DNA from: Cladosporium sp. IMV 00045
Taxonomy: Eukaryota; Ascomycota; Dothideomycetes; Cladosporiales; Cladosporiaceae
NCBI GenBank assembly: GCA_001931905.2
Contig: MSJI02000457.1
Span: forward strand, 1 to 64,000
Direction of reading: 5' to 3'
DNA: 64,000 bases
Made by a program: the position numbers and the translations under genes. A model generated the notes under the pieces. The model did no database searches. It was not told the DNA's origin and saw nothing but the letters and a program-made list of their open reading frames with translations. Below are positions 41,765-53,000 of this stretch, in pieces (within the stretch, counting starts at the first letter, position 1; the number at the start of each line of letters is the position of its first letter).

Positions 41765-43513
41765 TCAAGCAGCATCGAGCATAAACGCCTCATTCTCAAG
41801 CAAACTGCGACTCGCAACAAAACTGAACCCCCCGAACGGATCCGTCTCGGCCTTGAGAAACGAGCCCTCGCCCTCGCCCTCCTTACCCTCGACCTTCGGC
41901 AGCCCCGCAGCACTCGACTTGTGCAGCACAGGACTCAACGGAATAGAAGTGAATTCATCGCTGAAGTTCTCCGCCAGCTCCGGATCCGTGATAACAGGCA
42001 TGATAGGCGGCTCCACCTCGCGCTTCTCCAATTTCTTCCAGTCGATCTTGCGGAAGAAGCGGTGCGCTTTGAGCGCTTTCAGGTCTTTCGCCGTCGTCCC
42101 GCCAAGGCGCTTCGAGGGCTCCTTGCGCAGCAGGCGCGTGAGCAGGTCTTTCGCGTCCGGGCCGAGGAAATAGGGCAGTTGCAATTTCTGCTTAAGGATG
42201 TTGTGCTGGATTTTGGCGTGGTTGTTGCCGGTGAAAGGCGGACTGCCAGTTAGGAGGTCGAAGCCGATGGCGCCGAGAGACCACCAGTCGACGGCGAAGT
42301 CGTAGGCGGCGCCTTGCACGACTTCCGGGGCCATGTATTCGATCGTGCCGAGGATGCTGTTGGTGCGTGAGTCTTCTTCCTCCACGGCGACTTTGCTGAG
42401 GCCGAAGTCGGTGAGGAGAAGGTGGCCTTCGGCGTCGAGAAGGCAGTTCTCGGGTTTGAGGTCGCGGTAGATGACGCGCACGTTGTGGTGCAGGTGCTCC
42501 AGGGCGAGCACGATTTCGGCCATGTAGAAAGCGGCCACTTCCTCGGTGAACATGCGCTCGAGGGCGAGGTGGTGGAAGAGCTCGCCGCCTTGCGCGTACT
42601 CCAGGATCAGGTAGAGTCTCTCATGGTCTTGGAAAGCGTAGAAGAGCTTCACGACGAAGGGGTGGCGGTTGACGGATTCTAAAATGACGCGCTCCGTCTT
42701 GGTCTGCTCCACCAGCCGCTTGTGCACGGTGAGCGAAGCCTTGCGGAATTGCTTCTGGGCAAAAAGACGACCGGTCGCACGCTGCTTGACCAGGTGGACA
42801 GTGCCGAAAGCGCCTTTGCCCAGGCAGCGCAGCGGCTCAAAGTCATCCGCGCACATCTTGCGGTGGACAGACTTGCTCCGCATGCCACCTTCGACAGCTT
42901 GAGAGGCAAAGATGGGAGTCTGGGTGCCAGCGTCGGGGCTCATGAATTCTTCGTCCAGTTCCACCTGGTACGAGTCCATCTCTCCGTCTGCTTCACTAGC
43001 GCGCGACGAGCGAGAGCTCTCATATCCCAGCGAGGAGTTGGAGATGACTCTTGCGAGATTATTGGGGCGCTCCATGCTCGGACGCTCGCCGTTGTCCAGA
43101 GAGAGCGCATCCAGTCGCGACTTGAGCGCACTGATCCCCCCGCCAGTAGTAGCCGCCCTCATAGCCGGACTGCAAGTACCACTGGTCCCATCCAGCATTT
43201 TGGAAGCGCCCAAACGCGGCGTAGGAGCGGCGGAGACGTCCGACTCCTCGCCGCCAGAAGTGACGGGAGTGTGAAAGCCCTTAATGACATTGGCCGCGGG
43301 AGCTGCAGGTGGCATGCCCTTCTTCTTGTTCTTCTTGCGCTTCCTCGCTTCCTTCTTGATCGCTTCATGGTCCAGCCGCGGCATGGGCATGAGGTCGTCC
43401 GGTGGGACGTCACGCACGGGCTGGCGGGCGGGAGAGGCGATCGCAATCGGTGGGGATTGCTGGGTGGTGAGCGCCGGCATGTCGCTGTCGAGGTCCATGT
43501 CCATGGCTGGCAT
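41765..43513 (-). CDS. S6K-type AGC protein kinase, copy B
   Basis: 582 residues, the same length as copy A and about 97% identical by eye. All kinase motifs are intact (GKGAFG, YRDLKPEN, DFG, EYMAPE, and FGGFSF in the tail). Differences cluster in the N-terminus and in the segment before the hydrophobic motif, where copy A reads SSAVAEGLLKVGDGGKEGEF and copy B reads SSAAGLPKVEGKEGEGEGSF. Upstream of MPAMDMDLDS the frame meets a stop within about ten codons, which fixes the start for both copies. Since both copies are intact, both probably encode functional kinases. Confidence 0.92.
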   Translation of the reverse strand: MPAMDMDLDSDMPALTTQQSPPIAIASPARQPVRDVPPDDLMPMPRLDHEAIKKEARKRKKNKKKGMPPAAPAANVIKGFHTPVTSGGEESDVSAAPTPRLGASKMLDGTSGTCSPAMRAATTGGGISALKSRLDALSLDNGERPSMERPNNLARVISNSSLGYESSRSSRASEADGEMDSYQVELDEEFMSPDAGTQTPIFASQAVEGGMRSKSVHRKMCADDFEPLRCLGKGAFGTVHLVKQRATGRLFAQKQFRKASLTVHKRLVEQTKTERVILESVNRHPFVVKLFYAFQDHERLYLILEYAQGGELFHHLALERMFTEEVAAFYMAEIVLALEHLHHNVRVIYRDLKPENCLLDAEGHLLLTDFGLSKVAVEEEDSRTNSILGTIEYMAPEVVQGAAYDFAVDWWSLGAIGFDLLTGSPPFTGNNHAKIQHNILKQKLQLPYFLGPDAKDLLTRLLRKEPSKRLGGTTAKDLKALKAHRFFRKIDWKKLEKREVEPPIMPVITDPELAENFSDEFTSIPLSPVLHKSSAAGLPKVEGKEGEGEGSFLKAETDPFGGFSFVASRSLLENEAFMLDAA

Positions 43514-43795
43514 GTTCTGTGGCAGAATTGTCGTGGCTTCTTAGGAGTTTCTCGCAAGTTCGTTTGCGCAGGGCTGTCGGATTCCTCCTGCTCTTTCCTC
43601 AAAGCAGTGAAAGCACCTGTTTGCCTGGGTAGCAATTGCACCAATAGACAAGCATTCGCTGGCTGTCTTGCCAAACTTCCTGTCGAGTCTCCTTCACTTA
43701 TACTTTATTCGTCTTTTCTTCACGGCTGCTGACTATCTTCTTTTTCTCTTCTTCAACCTCTTTCTCTTCCCTCTCTTCCCTTTTTCGCCCACCTC

Positions 43796-43993
43796 TCACG
43801 GTGGGCTTCCCACCAGTAGCCAATCCAAATTCGCGAAACTCGACTCCGTCCTGGACAGGCCGCCGGCAGCTCTGGCGGGGAAAGCAGCTCTGGATGCGTC
43901 GATTTTGGCCTGCGCGGCGGAGGCGGCTGCGGATGTCACGTCTTCGGCGGAGGAGGATGATGCGTTGTCGTCGCGGTGCTTGTAGTAGCCCAT
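43796..43993 (-). CDS. Conserved 65-codon ORF upstream of kinase B
   Basis: The counterpart of 31375-31563: MGYYKHRDDNASSSSAEDV... ending DWLLVGSPP. It is three residues longer through a 9-bp in-frame insertion. The last 21 residues (from GGLSRTESS) are identical in both copies, and the same potential phase-0 splice into the kinase exists. As with copy A, it may be a leader ORF, a small gene or an N-terminal exon. Confidence 0.5.
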   Translation of the reverse strand: MGYYKHRDDNASSSSAEDVTSAAASAAQAKIDASRAAFPARAAGGLSRTESSFANLDWLLVGSPP

Positions 43994-44582
43994 AGATGAC
44001 CGGAAGAAGGTGGACTGGTGTTCTCTGTTGAGTGGATTGTGCGGTCTTTCAGGCACCAGGTTCTGCTGTCCTGGCTTGTCGTGTGTATTGTTTATTGTGT
44101 GATGTGTGTTGTAATTGGCAGGAGGGAAAAGAAAGAGGTAGGTAATCATCAAAACTGCGGTAGACTTTTGAGGGTGGAGACGAAACGGCTTACGCTCGTC
44201 TGGGGGATGATGTGGAGATCATCTGCCGCTTCTGGCTGCCTCTTGTGGCTGGGCGAGTAAAGGGCAGGACGGTTGCATGTGATTATGGCTGAATATTCAC
44301 TCCTTTTGGAAAATCACCCTGATCGAGGCAATCCGTTTGATCGAATCGCTGTGTCGGGGCGTAATGTTTCTGGACGCCATCAGCCCCCCTGACTCTCCAA
44401 GTCGACGGATACGGCGTCGGTTTGGTCCCTTTGTCTCACATTCCGGCATGCACAGGAGGTCTTGTTACTCAACCAGCGCCACAGATTGATGAACGACGAT
44501 CAACGATCGACCAAAATAGAATAATCACCTCGACAGCAGATGGTGTACAAAATTTTTTAACAATACAGACTCACAAAAACAT
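43994..44582. promoter_or_regulatory. Leader/promoter spacer, kinase B side
   Basis: A 589-bp counterpart of 31564-32144. Long identical words with copy A lie in 44200-44440, and the region near 44490-44560 is divergent. Probably the kinase promoter. Confidence 0.4.
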
Positions 44583-46686
44583 CTACACCTTCCTCCTCAA
44601 CAACCCCCTAAAGAAATCAAAACTATTAGCATCGCTCTGCAACTGCCACCTCCTCCCCGTCTCGCGATCCTGCCAGCCCAGCTCCTCCGCCACGAGCAAG
44701 CCCCAATCCGTCGTGATGCCCTTGATCCTCGCCCTGGCGCCGCCCTCCGTCTCGAGCGTGACAATCTGGTCCGTATGCAGCCAGTCGCGATAATACGCGT
44801 CTTCGAAGACGCGGTCGAAACCCGTGCGGCAGAAGCGCGTGTACAGCGCTTCGAACTGCGCGAGGACGGAGGCGAGCAGCTTCTCCGCCGTGAGGGGTGG
44901 GAGGCCTTCTTTCGCGGCCAGGTGGGAGAGGGAAGTTGTGGGCGCGGCGTTGTTGACGTTCAAGCCTATGCCCACGACGAGCGTGTAATCTCCGCCCGCG
45001 TAGCTGGAGTTGACGATGAGGCCGCCGATTTTGACGTAGGCTTTCTCGCCGGCGGGTTTGGCGGGGTCGAGAGCGTAGATGTCGTTGGGCCATTTGAGCT
45101 TGATGGGCAGCCTGTCGTAGCCCTTGTCGTAGTTCTGGATGCCCTTGACGGCCGCCATGGCGGCGAGGTATTGCACGAAAACGACGGGCGCGCTGCTCGA
45201 GAGGGAGAGGGAGTGGCGGAGCACGAAGCTGAATGGTAACATGCCGGGCGGTGCTACCCAGACGTTGGAACCGCGGCCACGGCCGGCGACTTGGGTTGTT
45301 GCGGTTGCGACGAAGCCGTCGGGGAGGTGTTCGATCCAGGAGGGGTTTTTGTCTAGTAGGGTGCTGGTGCTTGTGACGACTTCGCCGTACATGACGACTT
45401 TGCCGAGGGAGTGTTTCGAGTCGCGATGTTGGGCGTGGTAGTCTTTGAGACTCCAGAAGTAGGCGTTGTGGTTGAAGTAGGGCGTCTGTTTGCTGTCGGG
45501 TATGCTCGACTCGTGTAGAAGGACTCGCTTTGGTAGGGAGTTATAGTCGACTAGCCTGTCCTCAGACGGATCAGCTTGGTCATCATCACCAGCTGCTTCC
45601 GAGACTGCCTTGTGCACGGCGCTCATGTCCCAGCTGTCACCCGTGTCTTGATGGAGGATGAATGTGTCGTTCTCTCCTTTGATGATCTCCCTTCCGTCCT
45701 CTTTGATCATAACTCCGGCATCTTGCCAGCCGTGCACCATTTCAGATACAGCACGAGGGTCTGCAGCAGAGACGTGCAAAAGAGAAAGAGACGGTACCGC
45801 TTCAGTGTGCTTGCTCACTTCAAGCCCCAACTTGGTCAAGCAAGCTTTCATGAAGTCCACTCGCTGCTGTTCGTCTTCGACAAGCGCGTCGACAACTTCA
45901 CGGTAGTTAGCCGGGCCTGAGGGCTCATTGCGGTTGAGATTTGTACCAGAGAATCTGTGCGTTGTAAGTGAGTGATAATTGTAAGAAGAAGTATGGGGAA
46001 GATAAGACGTACTCAGGATGAGGTCCACACAAGAGTGCCCCTCCTTCTCCAACCTTGCAGTAAATAATAGCAGCATCACCGCCATCGACCGAAAGCTTCT
46101 CCGTATATCTCGCCACAACCTCCACACCACGGCTCTCGAACGAGTCGGCATCGGCAAAAACGCCTCCTCCATTGTAATAAACCCTCAGATTCTCAGGCAC
46201 AGCACCACTACCACCGGTAAGGGCCTCCCTCACCACCTGCAAAGACGCAGCTCTGGTGCCAGCCTCAGATTGATACTCGAAGCCATCGAAAGCGAGTCCT
46301 CTACAAGTTCCAGGAAAGAAAGCCAGCTCCCTATCACCAACAACTTCCATGCCTTTCTTGCCGATTTCCCACTCACATCTCCCGCTGCCGTAGTAGCCGC
46401 CAGCGCAGAGGCCGAGGTACTTGCCACCCATCTGCACATACTGCTTGATACGTCGGTTGCCCTCGCCGTTCAAGACTCTGGCATAGCCCATGTCGGCTCC
46501 ACCGGGCATGACTAGTAGTGCGCAGGAAGCCATCCAGGGTTCCTTGAGGATTTGGTCCCCGCTGACTGTGATGACTGCATAGTTGGGTCCAAGAAGGCGA
46601 CGCAGAGACCAGACTGCGTGGCGTACTGAGGAAGTGGTCGAGCCAGTGCCGGCGTAGACTAGGACATTGATGCGTTTGTTCGCCAT
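44583..46686 (-). CDS. BPL1: Biotin-protein ligase, copy B
   Basis: Exons 46013-46686 and 44583-45954 are identical in length to copy A (674 and 1372 bp; 681 residues). The intron is 58 bp, but its sequence is clearly diverged (GTACGT...GCACAG). The catalytic motifs GRGRGSNVW, LKWPNDIY and KIGGLIVNSSY are unchanged. The few amino-acid changes include DK to DR before LPIKLK and ASEK to AGEK, all outside the active site. Purifying selection on both copies is evident. Its start codon faces COA4 B across 112 bp. Confidence 0.95.
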
Positions 46687-46798
46687 TTTGTTGATTTAGA
46701 GAGTGGGTCACGTGCCGAGATGGGTGCTTTTGCTGTCCGTGAAGGCAAAGACTTCCTCTCTTCCTGACTCCCAAAACAAAAGTTATCGAATCTTCAAT
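46687..46798. promoter_or_regulatory. BPL1-COA4 bidirectional promoter with E-box, copy B
   Basis: A 112-bp shared promoter. GTGGGTCACGTGCCG keeps CACGTG at 46709-46714, while the bases just after it differ from copy A by substitutions and indels. Confidence 0.6.
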
Positions 46799-47263
46799 AT
46801 GTCGAATGCAGAGAGTGACCGTAAACCAGACGATGGCGCTGAGGATGATGACGATGAGCCGGATGAGTGGTAGGTTCGGGATGGCTGAAGTCGAAGCCCG
46901 TAGATGAAGTGGATGCTGATGAGTCGCAGGGACAAGCGGATCTTTAGCACTGGCTGCTCAGGTAAAGGATATTTCTGTGATATAGCCCGAGTGCAACAGC
47001 TAATGCATTACTGTCATGCAGAGGAAAACACCAAGCTGAATGACTGCTTCTACGAGAAGAAGGATTGGCGGGCGTGTAAGGACGAGGTGAGTCGAATGTC
47101 TCCGCCGATGCCGCGGTTGAAAGTGGTAGTCCGGCCGGCTTATTATATGAATACCATACTTGGACAGAGAACTGACAGGGAGATTGATATACAGATGGAG
47201 GCGTTCAAGCAGTGTTGGAAGCGACAGGGCAATGACAACAGAACCGAGGCCAGAGACGCTTGA
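46799..47263 (+). CDS. COA4: Cytochrome oxidase assembly factor Coa4, copy B
   Basis: Exons 46799-46869, 46930-46961, 47022-47086 and 47195-47263, for 78 residues. Exon lengths match copy A exactly; introns differ in sequence. Both CX9C pairs are intact, and changes are minor (FKEC to FKQC, DGGE to DGAE). The conservation of every splice site across the two copies confirms this four-exon model. Confidence 0.92.
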
Positions 47264-47604
47264 GTGAGGTCTGATTCGACTTGCTGGTGGTGGTGGTGGA
47301 CGAAGCTTGGAGAGCTGCGTCTGCTTGCCGCGAGAAGTACTACTGTATGTACCTCACTTACTTTCCTCTCGAGTGTATAGATAGACATGTATTAAACAAT
47401 CACTCAGACATCACTGGACCTATGATGCCGTCAGCATACACAACAATAATTTGACCAAGCATCTCCTCTTTTCTTTTCGCCACGACATTTGCCTGCCAGT
47501 CCCAACGTCGAAGCATCGTACATCTCCATCTCCCATCCGCAATACAGTACATGTACTTCAACTTTCTTCCAGACCTGACATCACCAACCACCACCTCGAC
47601 AACA
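47264..47604. promoter_or_regulatory. COA4-MGM101 spacer, copy B
   Basis: A 341-bp counterpart of 34829-35150, noticeably diverged from it between 47340 and 47480. It is expected to hold the MGM101 promoter. Confidence 0.35.
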
Positions 47605-48609
47605 ATGAGTGCAACACCCTCAAGACGTGTAGGCGCAAGCCTCTTCGCACGCCTCACGGCATCATCGCAACCCATCACCCAAACTCGCCATCGCGCCATC
47701 TGCCTATACCAGCAACAGCGCGCCGTCTCCTCCGCCAGCAGTCGATGGCAACAGCAACAGTCTCCCGCGCCGGCACAAACACAAGCATCCTCAACCTCTC
47801 CATCACCCGTCAGCCAAGCACCGCGCGCACCTACGCCCCAACCCGCCGCTCCTCGAACCGCCCCCTCTCCTCCCCAACAAGAGCACCCGCTCTCCCCCTC
47901 CAACTCTCAATCCCTCCACTCCCTGACCGACGGCCTCGTCGACCCACCCCCCACCCTCGACGAAAACGAGCGACAAGTCGACTGGACGCGCTCCTACCAC
48001 GGCCTGTCCAGCTCGCCCTTCACGGCCGAGCAGAGCGCCATCCTGCAAGCCGAGCTGCACCCGGACGACATCGAGATCAAACCGGACGGAATCCTCTACC
48101 TCCCTGAGATTAAATATAGGCGTATTTTGAACAAAGCCTTCGGGCCTGGCGGATGGGGTTTGGCGCCGAGGGGTGAAACGATCGTCACGGGGAAATTGGT
48201 CACGAGGGAGTATGGGCTTGTTTGCGGTGGACGGTAAGATAACATCCCGTCCTACATGTCGAGCACTTCTTGCTCTTTCGCACACAAACTAATCACTTTC
48301 TCACACTACAGCCTCGTCTCCCTCGCCCGCGGCGAACAGCAATACTTCGACCCCGACGGCATCCCGACCGCGACGGAAGGCTGCAAATCCAACGCACTCA
48401 TGCGCTGCTGCAAAGACCTAGGAATCGCCTCTGAGCTGTGGGACCCGCGCTTCATCCGCGGTTTCATGCGCAGCCATGTCAGGGAGATGATGGTCGAACA
48501 CGTCACGACCAAGAGGAGGAGGAAGCATTACATGCGCAAGGACGATGAGTTGAAGTATCCGTTTAAGGAGGTGCCGAGTGGTGGGAGTGCAGCGTCGGCG
48601 AGGAGGTAA
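47605..48609 (+). CDS. MGM101: Mitochondrial genome maintenance protein Mgm101, copy B
   Basis: Exons 47605-48233 and 48312-48609, for 308 residues, one fewer than copy A. The presequence and Gln/Pro-rich part carry most changes, for example the TQTRHRAI region. From [20 protein letters not shown] onward the core is virtually identical. The 78-bp intron is longer and clearly different from the 73-bp one in copy A. The basic end [13 protein letters not shown] is retained. The function is as for copy A. Confidence 0.95.
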
Positions 48610-48981
48610 GAGGGGACTGTGGCAGGAATGTCGCTTGGTGTGGGAAGAGTGCTGAGTCGGAGCCTGTCCCTCGGTTGTATTAAAAAGACGTGTAAGATAC
48701 TCACATATAAACCGGCGCGGGTGGTGATTGGAGAAGAACAGGCACCTTCGAATTGCCCTCATCAGCCACATTGGCAATTCTTGTATCATATATAGGAATC
48801 GCGTGTATACAAAGAAAGAAACAATACCACCACACGATAGACCCAGACAAATCCCAACAACCACCCACCCGAAGCGCAAAAGCCAATCGCAAACCCGCGC
48901 ATCCTTTCACCCTTTCGTCTCTTCATCCAACGATACAGGTTACCAGATCCATCGATCTCCCATCCTCGAAATACAAGTGAA
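48610..48981. other. Intergenic, 372 bp, copy B
   Basis: A convergent 3' spacer, 100 bp shorter than in copy A. It keeps the GTATTAAAAAGACGTGTAAG word after MGM101. No gene was seen. Confidence 0.5.
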
Positions 48982-49800
48982 TCAAACCTCCCCACCACCC
49001 CCCGCCCCACCCCTAAGCAACGCAAAACTACACCCACCCCCCGTCCTCGGCTGGAACCTCTCACACCCACAAACGGAATTATGCCACTCCCAATCCCTGA
49101 GATCCGCCTGAGCAGTCTCCCACTCCCTCTGCGCGGCCACGGAAGCTTTGCGCGCGCTTTTCTCGGCCGCTTTGCTTTGTCTGCGGGATGAGTGCGGGAG
49201 GCGGGAGGAGGAGAGGGCTAAGTGGCGGGTTTCGCTGCGCGTGAGGGGGCGTTTTGGGGGTGGTGAGGAGGGGGAGGGTTCGCGTGCGTGAGGTAGGGTT
49301 TGGAGGTGGGCGTAGGAGGCGGGGAGGGAGGGGTTGGTTGTGCCCTGGGCAGGAGGAGAAGAGGGCGAGGGTGGTGCTGGTGCTGGTGCTGGTGCTGCTT
49401 GGTATTCGGGCGCGGGTTCCATGGGGTCGAGGGAGGAGGATGCTGAGGGGCGTCTGGCCCTTTCGTTGCCGTCTTCACTTGGATTAAGGACGTCCGCGTC
49501 CGCACCCGCTGCCGGGGACTCCTCGTCTAACTTCTTTTGCCCTTGCTGAGCAGCAGCAGAAGCCCGCCTCGCTTCCACCCAAGCCGGCGTAGGAACTTCA
49601 CGGACGGTTTTGGGTTTTGTGAGAGAGAAGCCGAGTCCGGAGGAGGGCTTTCTTCCTTCTGGGACGGCGAGGGAGGAATCGGAGGTTTTGTTCTTGTTGG
49701 AAGAAGGGAATCGGAATTTGGCGAGACTCCATTTGCGTGGGCGGGTGGGTTGGGGTGGGAGGGGAGGGGCTGGAGGGATTGACGAGGTGTCGTCGGACAT
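48982..49800 (-). CDS. Unknown Pro/Ser-rich protein, copy B
   Basis: A single exon of 272 residues, seven more than copy A. Gains are in the Pro/Ala tract (APAPAPAPPSPSSPP) and near SPSSPPPKR. The same islands are conserved, including WSLAKF, VREVPTPAWVEARRAS, LNPSED and the Cys/Trp C-terminus ending in GGGCSFALLRGG. The reading frame survives many indels, so the protein is real though fast-evolving. Function is unknown. Confidence 0.7.
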   Translation of the reverse strand: MSDDTSSIPPAPPLPPQPTRPRKWSLAKFRFPSSNKNKTSDSSLAVPEGRKPSSGLGFSLTKPKTVREVPTPAWVEARRASAAAQQGQKKLDEESPAAGADADVLNPSEDGNERARRPSASSSLDPMEPAPEYQAAPAPAPAPPSPSSPPAQGTTNPSLPASYAHLQTLPHAREPSPSSPPPKRPLTRSETRHLALSSSRLPHSSRRQSKAAEKSARKASVAAQREWETAQADLRDWEWHNSVCGCERFQPRTGGGCSFALLRGGAGGGGEV

Positions 49801-50051
49801 TCTTGTTGGGGTTGGGGTTGTTGTTTGTTTTGTTTAGGGGGTGTGGTTTGATGGCGTAGGATCTGCTGGTTGTGCTATGTGGATAAATGGGTATATGGCT
49901 CAGGTGTTGAGATAGGCGGGAGAATGAGGTGGTGTGATGCTAAGGTAGATACGGTGATGGTATAGTCAAAAGTTGTGGGAATAGATTCATCTGCTGTGGT
50001 ATATTCGCTGTGAAGAGATCATAACAAGGAATTCGCGATGTGAGTTTCACA

Positions 50052-53000
50052 CTACGCCTGCCTTTCGCCAGCGCTACTGCTGCTCGCTCTCGCCACATCT
50101 TCAGCGACGCTTGGTCTTTCCTGCTTGCTGTTCTTGCTCTGCTTCGGACTCGTGCTGAGCTGCTCGTGAACATTCAGACCTAATCCAACCTCAGCCAGAT
50201 TCGCACCAGGTTGAGCCATCGGCTCAGGCTCCTCGGTGATATTATCTTTGGACAGGATGGGCGATTCGGCGTCTTCTGGTTCCACAGCGCCCTTCACACT
50301 CGCCCGGCTTTGCAGCGAGCCACTTTCAGGGCCGCGCGAGGCTTTCGACTTAGTAGAAGTTGGCGATAAGGGTGCGAGACCGCGATGGCCGTCGATGTAC
50401 TGCACAGAAGGCGAACGCGGCGAACGTGGCGCACCATTGGCACGTGCCGAGGGCTGATAGCTTTGCTCGGGTTTCTTGAGAGCGCCTGGGCTGACTAGTC
50501 TCTGGATCAAGCCACGTTCGTCGATCTCGCTGTCGTCATCGTCGGGGCCTTCGAACACGGCATCGTCCCATAGGCCACTTGCCGTGTGCTCTGAGCGGAG
50601 CTTTGAGCTTCCACTGCCTTGGTGCGAGGCGCTGAGTGCAGTGAGCTCATCTTGTGCCTCTCTAGACTCGCTGTTGGTACGCGGAGGTGGTCCATGTCTC
50701 GTCTGATCATTGACTTCCTCCCCTCGCTGCGAGTCGATTGGCTTCTTGCTCGACGGTGCCCTCTCCTTGGCTGGTTCCGCCTCGTCCCGTTCGCGAGCGG
50801 TGTAGGTATCAGCAAAGTGCGTGTCGCAGAGATGCTTGATGACAGGCCATCCATATGCGTTGGCGAACTGTCTCCGCACGATCATGTTGTTGTGGGCATC
50901 CGGCTCAAGCCTCACGAGGACTTTACGCCAACTCAGGTCTTTGTGATAAGCACGGGCAATCTTCTCCTCTACCTTCATCCCTCCACTGTCGACGCTGGCA
51001 GCACTGTCCACGCTATGCAGGCTGGTGGTACTGCTTCCATGTTTGCTCATGTTGTCGCTGCTGAACGTGCGCGAGAGTTTGCTGCCAGTCCGCTTCAAGG
51101 GTGGTGGAGGGATGTCTTCCGGGTGATAGACACGATCGTGAAAGATGGTTCGAGCGCGACTACTAGGATCTGTGATCCACTGCTTACTTGGCAAAGGCGG
51201 ATGAAGGATGTCCCCGGCAGATTCGAAGATCGACGTCTTGGGCGGGGCCTGTAGCTCGCCAGTTTCTGTGTTGAGAAAGCTGTCGCCTTTGGTGGCCACT
51301 GGCCGTTTAGAGGGTTTCCCTTGCGCCTGAGGGCGAATGGTAGGGTTGGCAGTCGTGCCCTCACTGCCCTGTGCCACATCGTTTGGTGGTGCATCGTCGC
51401 CTGTGCGAATCGTCTGCGCTCGGTGCAGGGCCCGTGATGTCTTCTTAGACAAATGCGGTTGCGTGGTTGGCGGCTGCGGAGATCTCGCTCTTGGAGGTGT
51501 CGGACTCGGACTCGGGCTTGGGCGAAAGAAGCTAAAAAGGCTGTCGAGCATGCCCTTCTGCTGCTGTGGTTCTTTGTTTTGCTGAGGCTTGCTCTGCCAG
51601 GGAGCATCATCATCGAAGCTCATGCGACCTGTGATCTTCCTGCTGTCCTCGGCAGTCTCATCTTCGGCTGGTTGAGGTACTGTGTCGCCACCAGCTCGTC
51701 GTGCCAGGTCTGTATCGCTGTCACTCTCAAGATTTTGTTCTGCGCGAACATTAGGCGGCACACTCGAGGAGTTTGCGCCGGTCAACTCGGCCCATGCCCA
51801 TCCGGCCGCTGTTCCAACCAGACCGTTTTCTCGTCGGGCCTTGTCTACTTTGCCTAGACCACGCCAATCTAGGAAAAGCAGACAGCTGGTTCGCAAAGGA
51901 ACAATACCGTCGTTGACAACGTTGGAATAGAGAGTTCGGTTGCGGAACTTTCGCAAGACCTGATGCGCCGGTCCGGTTGGCAGAATCCTCAGCAAAGGCT
52001 TCGCGCCGGGGTCCGCCTCTGTATTGTCCTTATCCTTTTGGGAAGAACCTCCAAGCCCACCTATCATAGCATTCCAACCTCCCCTCGCACTAGCCAAGCC
52101 CGGAGGTTTCCAAGTGAGACCAAGATCCTGTCCTGTGCGTCCAACAAGGCCAAAGTCCAGAGCAAATTTGACGTAGAGCGGGTTTTCGTTGCTGAGACCG
52201 AGCATTGGAGAAGCCATACAGACAAAGTTGACTGGCTCGATCTGCTCGAAGAAGGTGGGAGAGTGCTTCTGAATGTACGCAACAGCATAGGTCTGGATCA
52301 GACCGCCCAAAGAGTGACCGATGAAGCTGATGCTGGAGAAGGTATAAGGTAGCTCATCGGCTTGTTGCTGTTGCTCTCTGGTGTGGTGCACGCTGCTGCC
52401 ATGGTGAGCTGGCGTTCCATCTGCGTGTGATTTCGCTGTCTGCGGCTTGAAGCTGTCCGTCAATGTCCGCGATAAAGGCTTCTTCACCGGCAGAAAGGGC
52501 TGATCAGGATATGTGAGTTTCAGGATATACTTCGCGAGCCGCTTGCCGAGATACTGAATGCCATTTTCGGTCCGCGCTGCGTTTCCGCTGAATCCGCGCA
52601 CGATCGTTTCTTCCTCGTCGTCGTCTTCGGGATCGGAGTCTACATCCTCCTGCCCTCCAGATAGAGGGGCGGTGGCCGTCACGTCGTCAGATCCGCTCTT
52701 CTCTTGATCCTCATCTGTCGGCGGGGTCTTTGAGTTGTGATTCATCTGTTCCCTTTCCTGCGCACGATATTTCCGCTTTCGTTCTCTGGCGTCGACACGT
52801 GCTTGAGCAACAGTGGCATCGATGCTCTCCTTCATGAACAGCATGTCTGCTCCGACGTTGCTGTGTAGACCATGCGTGACAATAACGAGGTGTATCTTCT
52901 TCCGCTTCCGAGGATTTGACTGCTTGTCTCCGTCTTGTTTTGAATCGTCTTGAGAATTCGAAGGCTTGGTGCGGCTCTTCTCATTTTCATCCCATGTCGG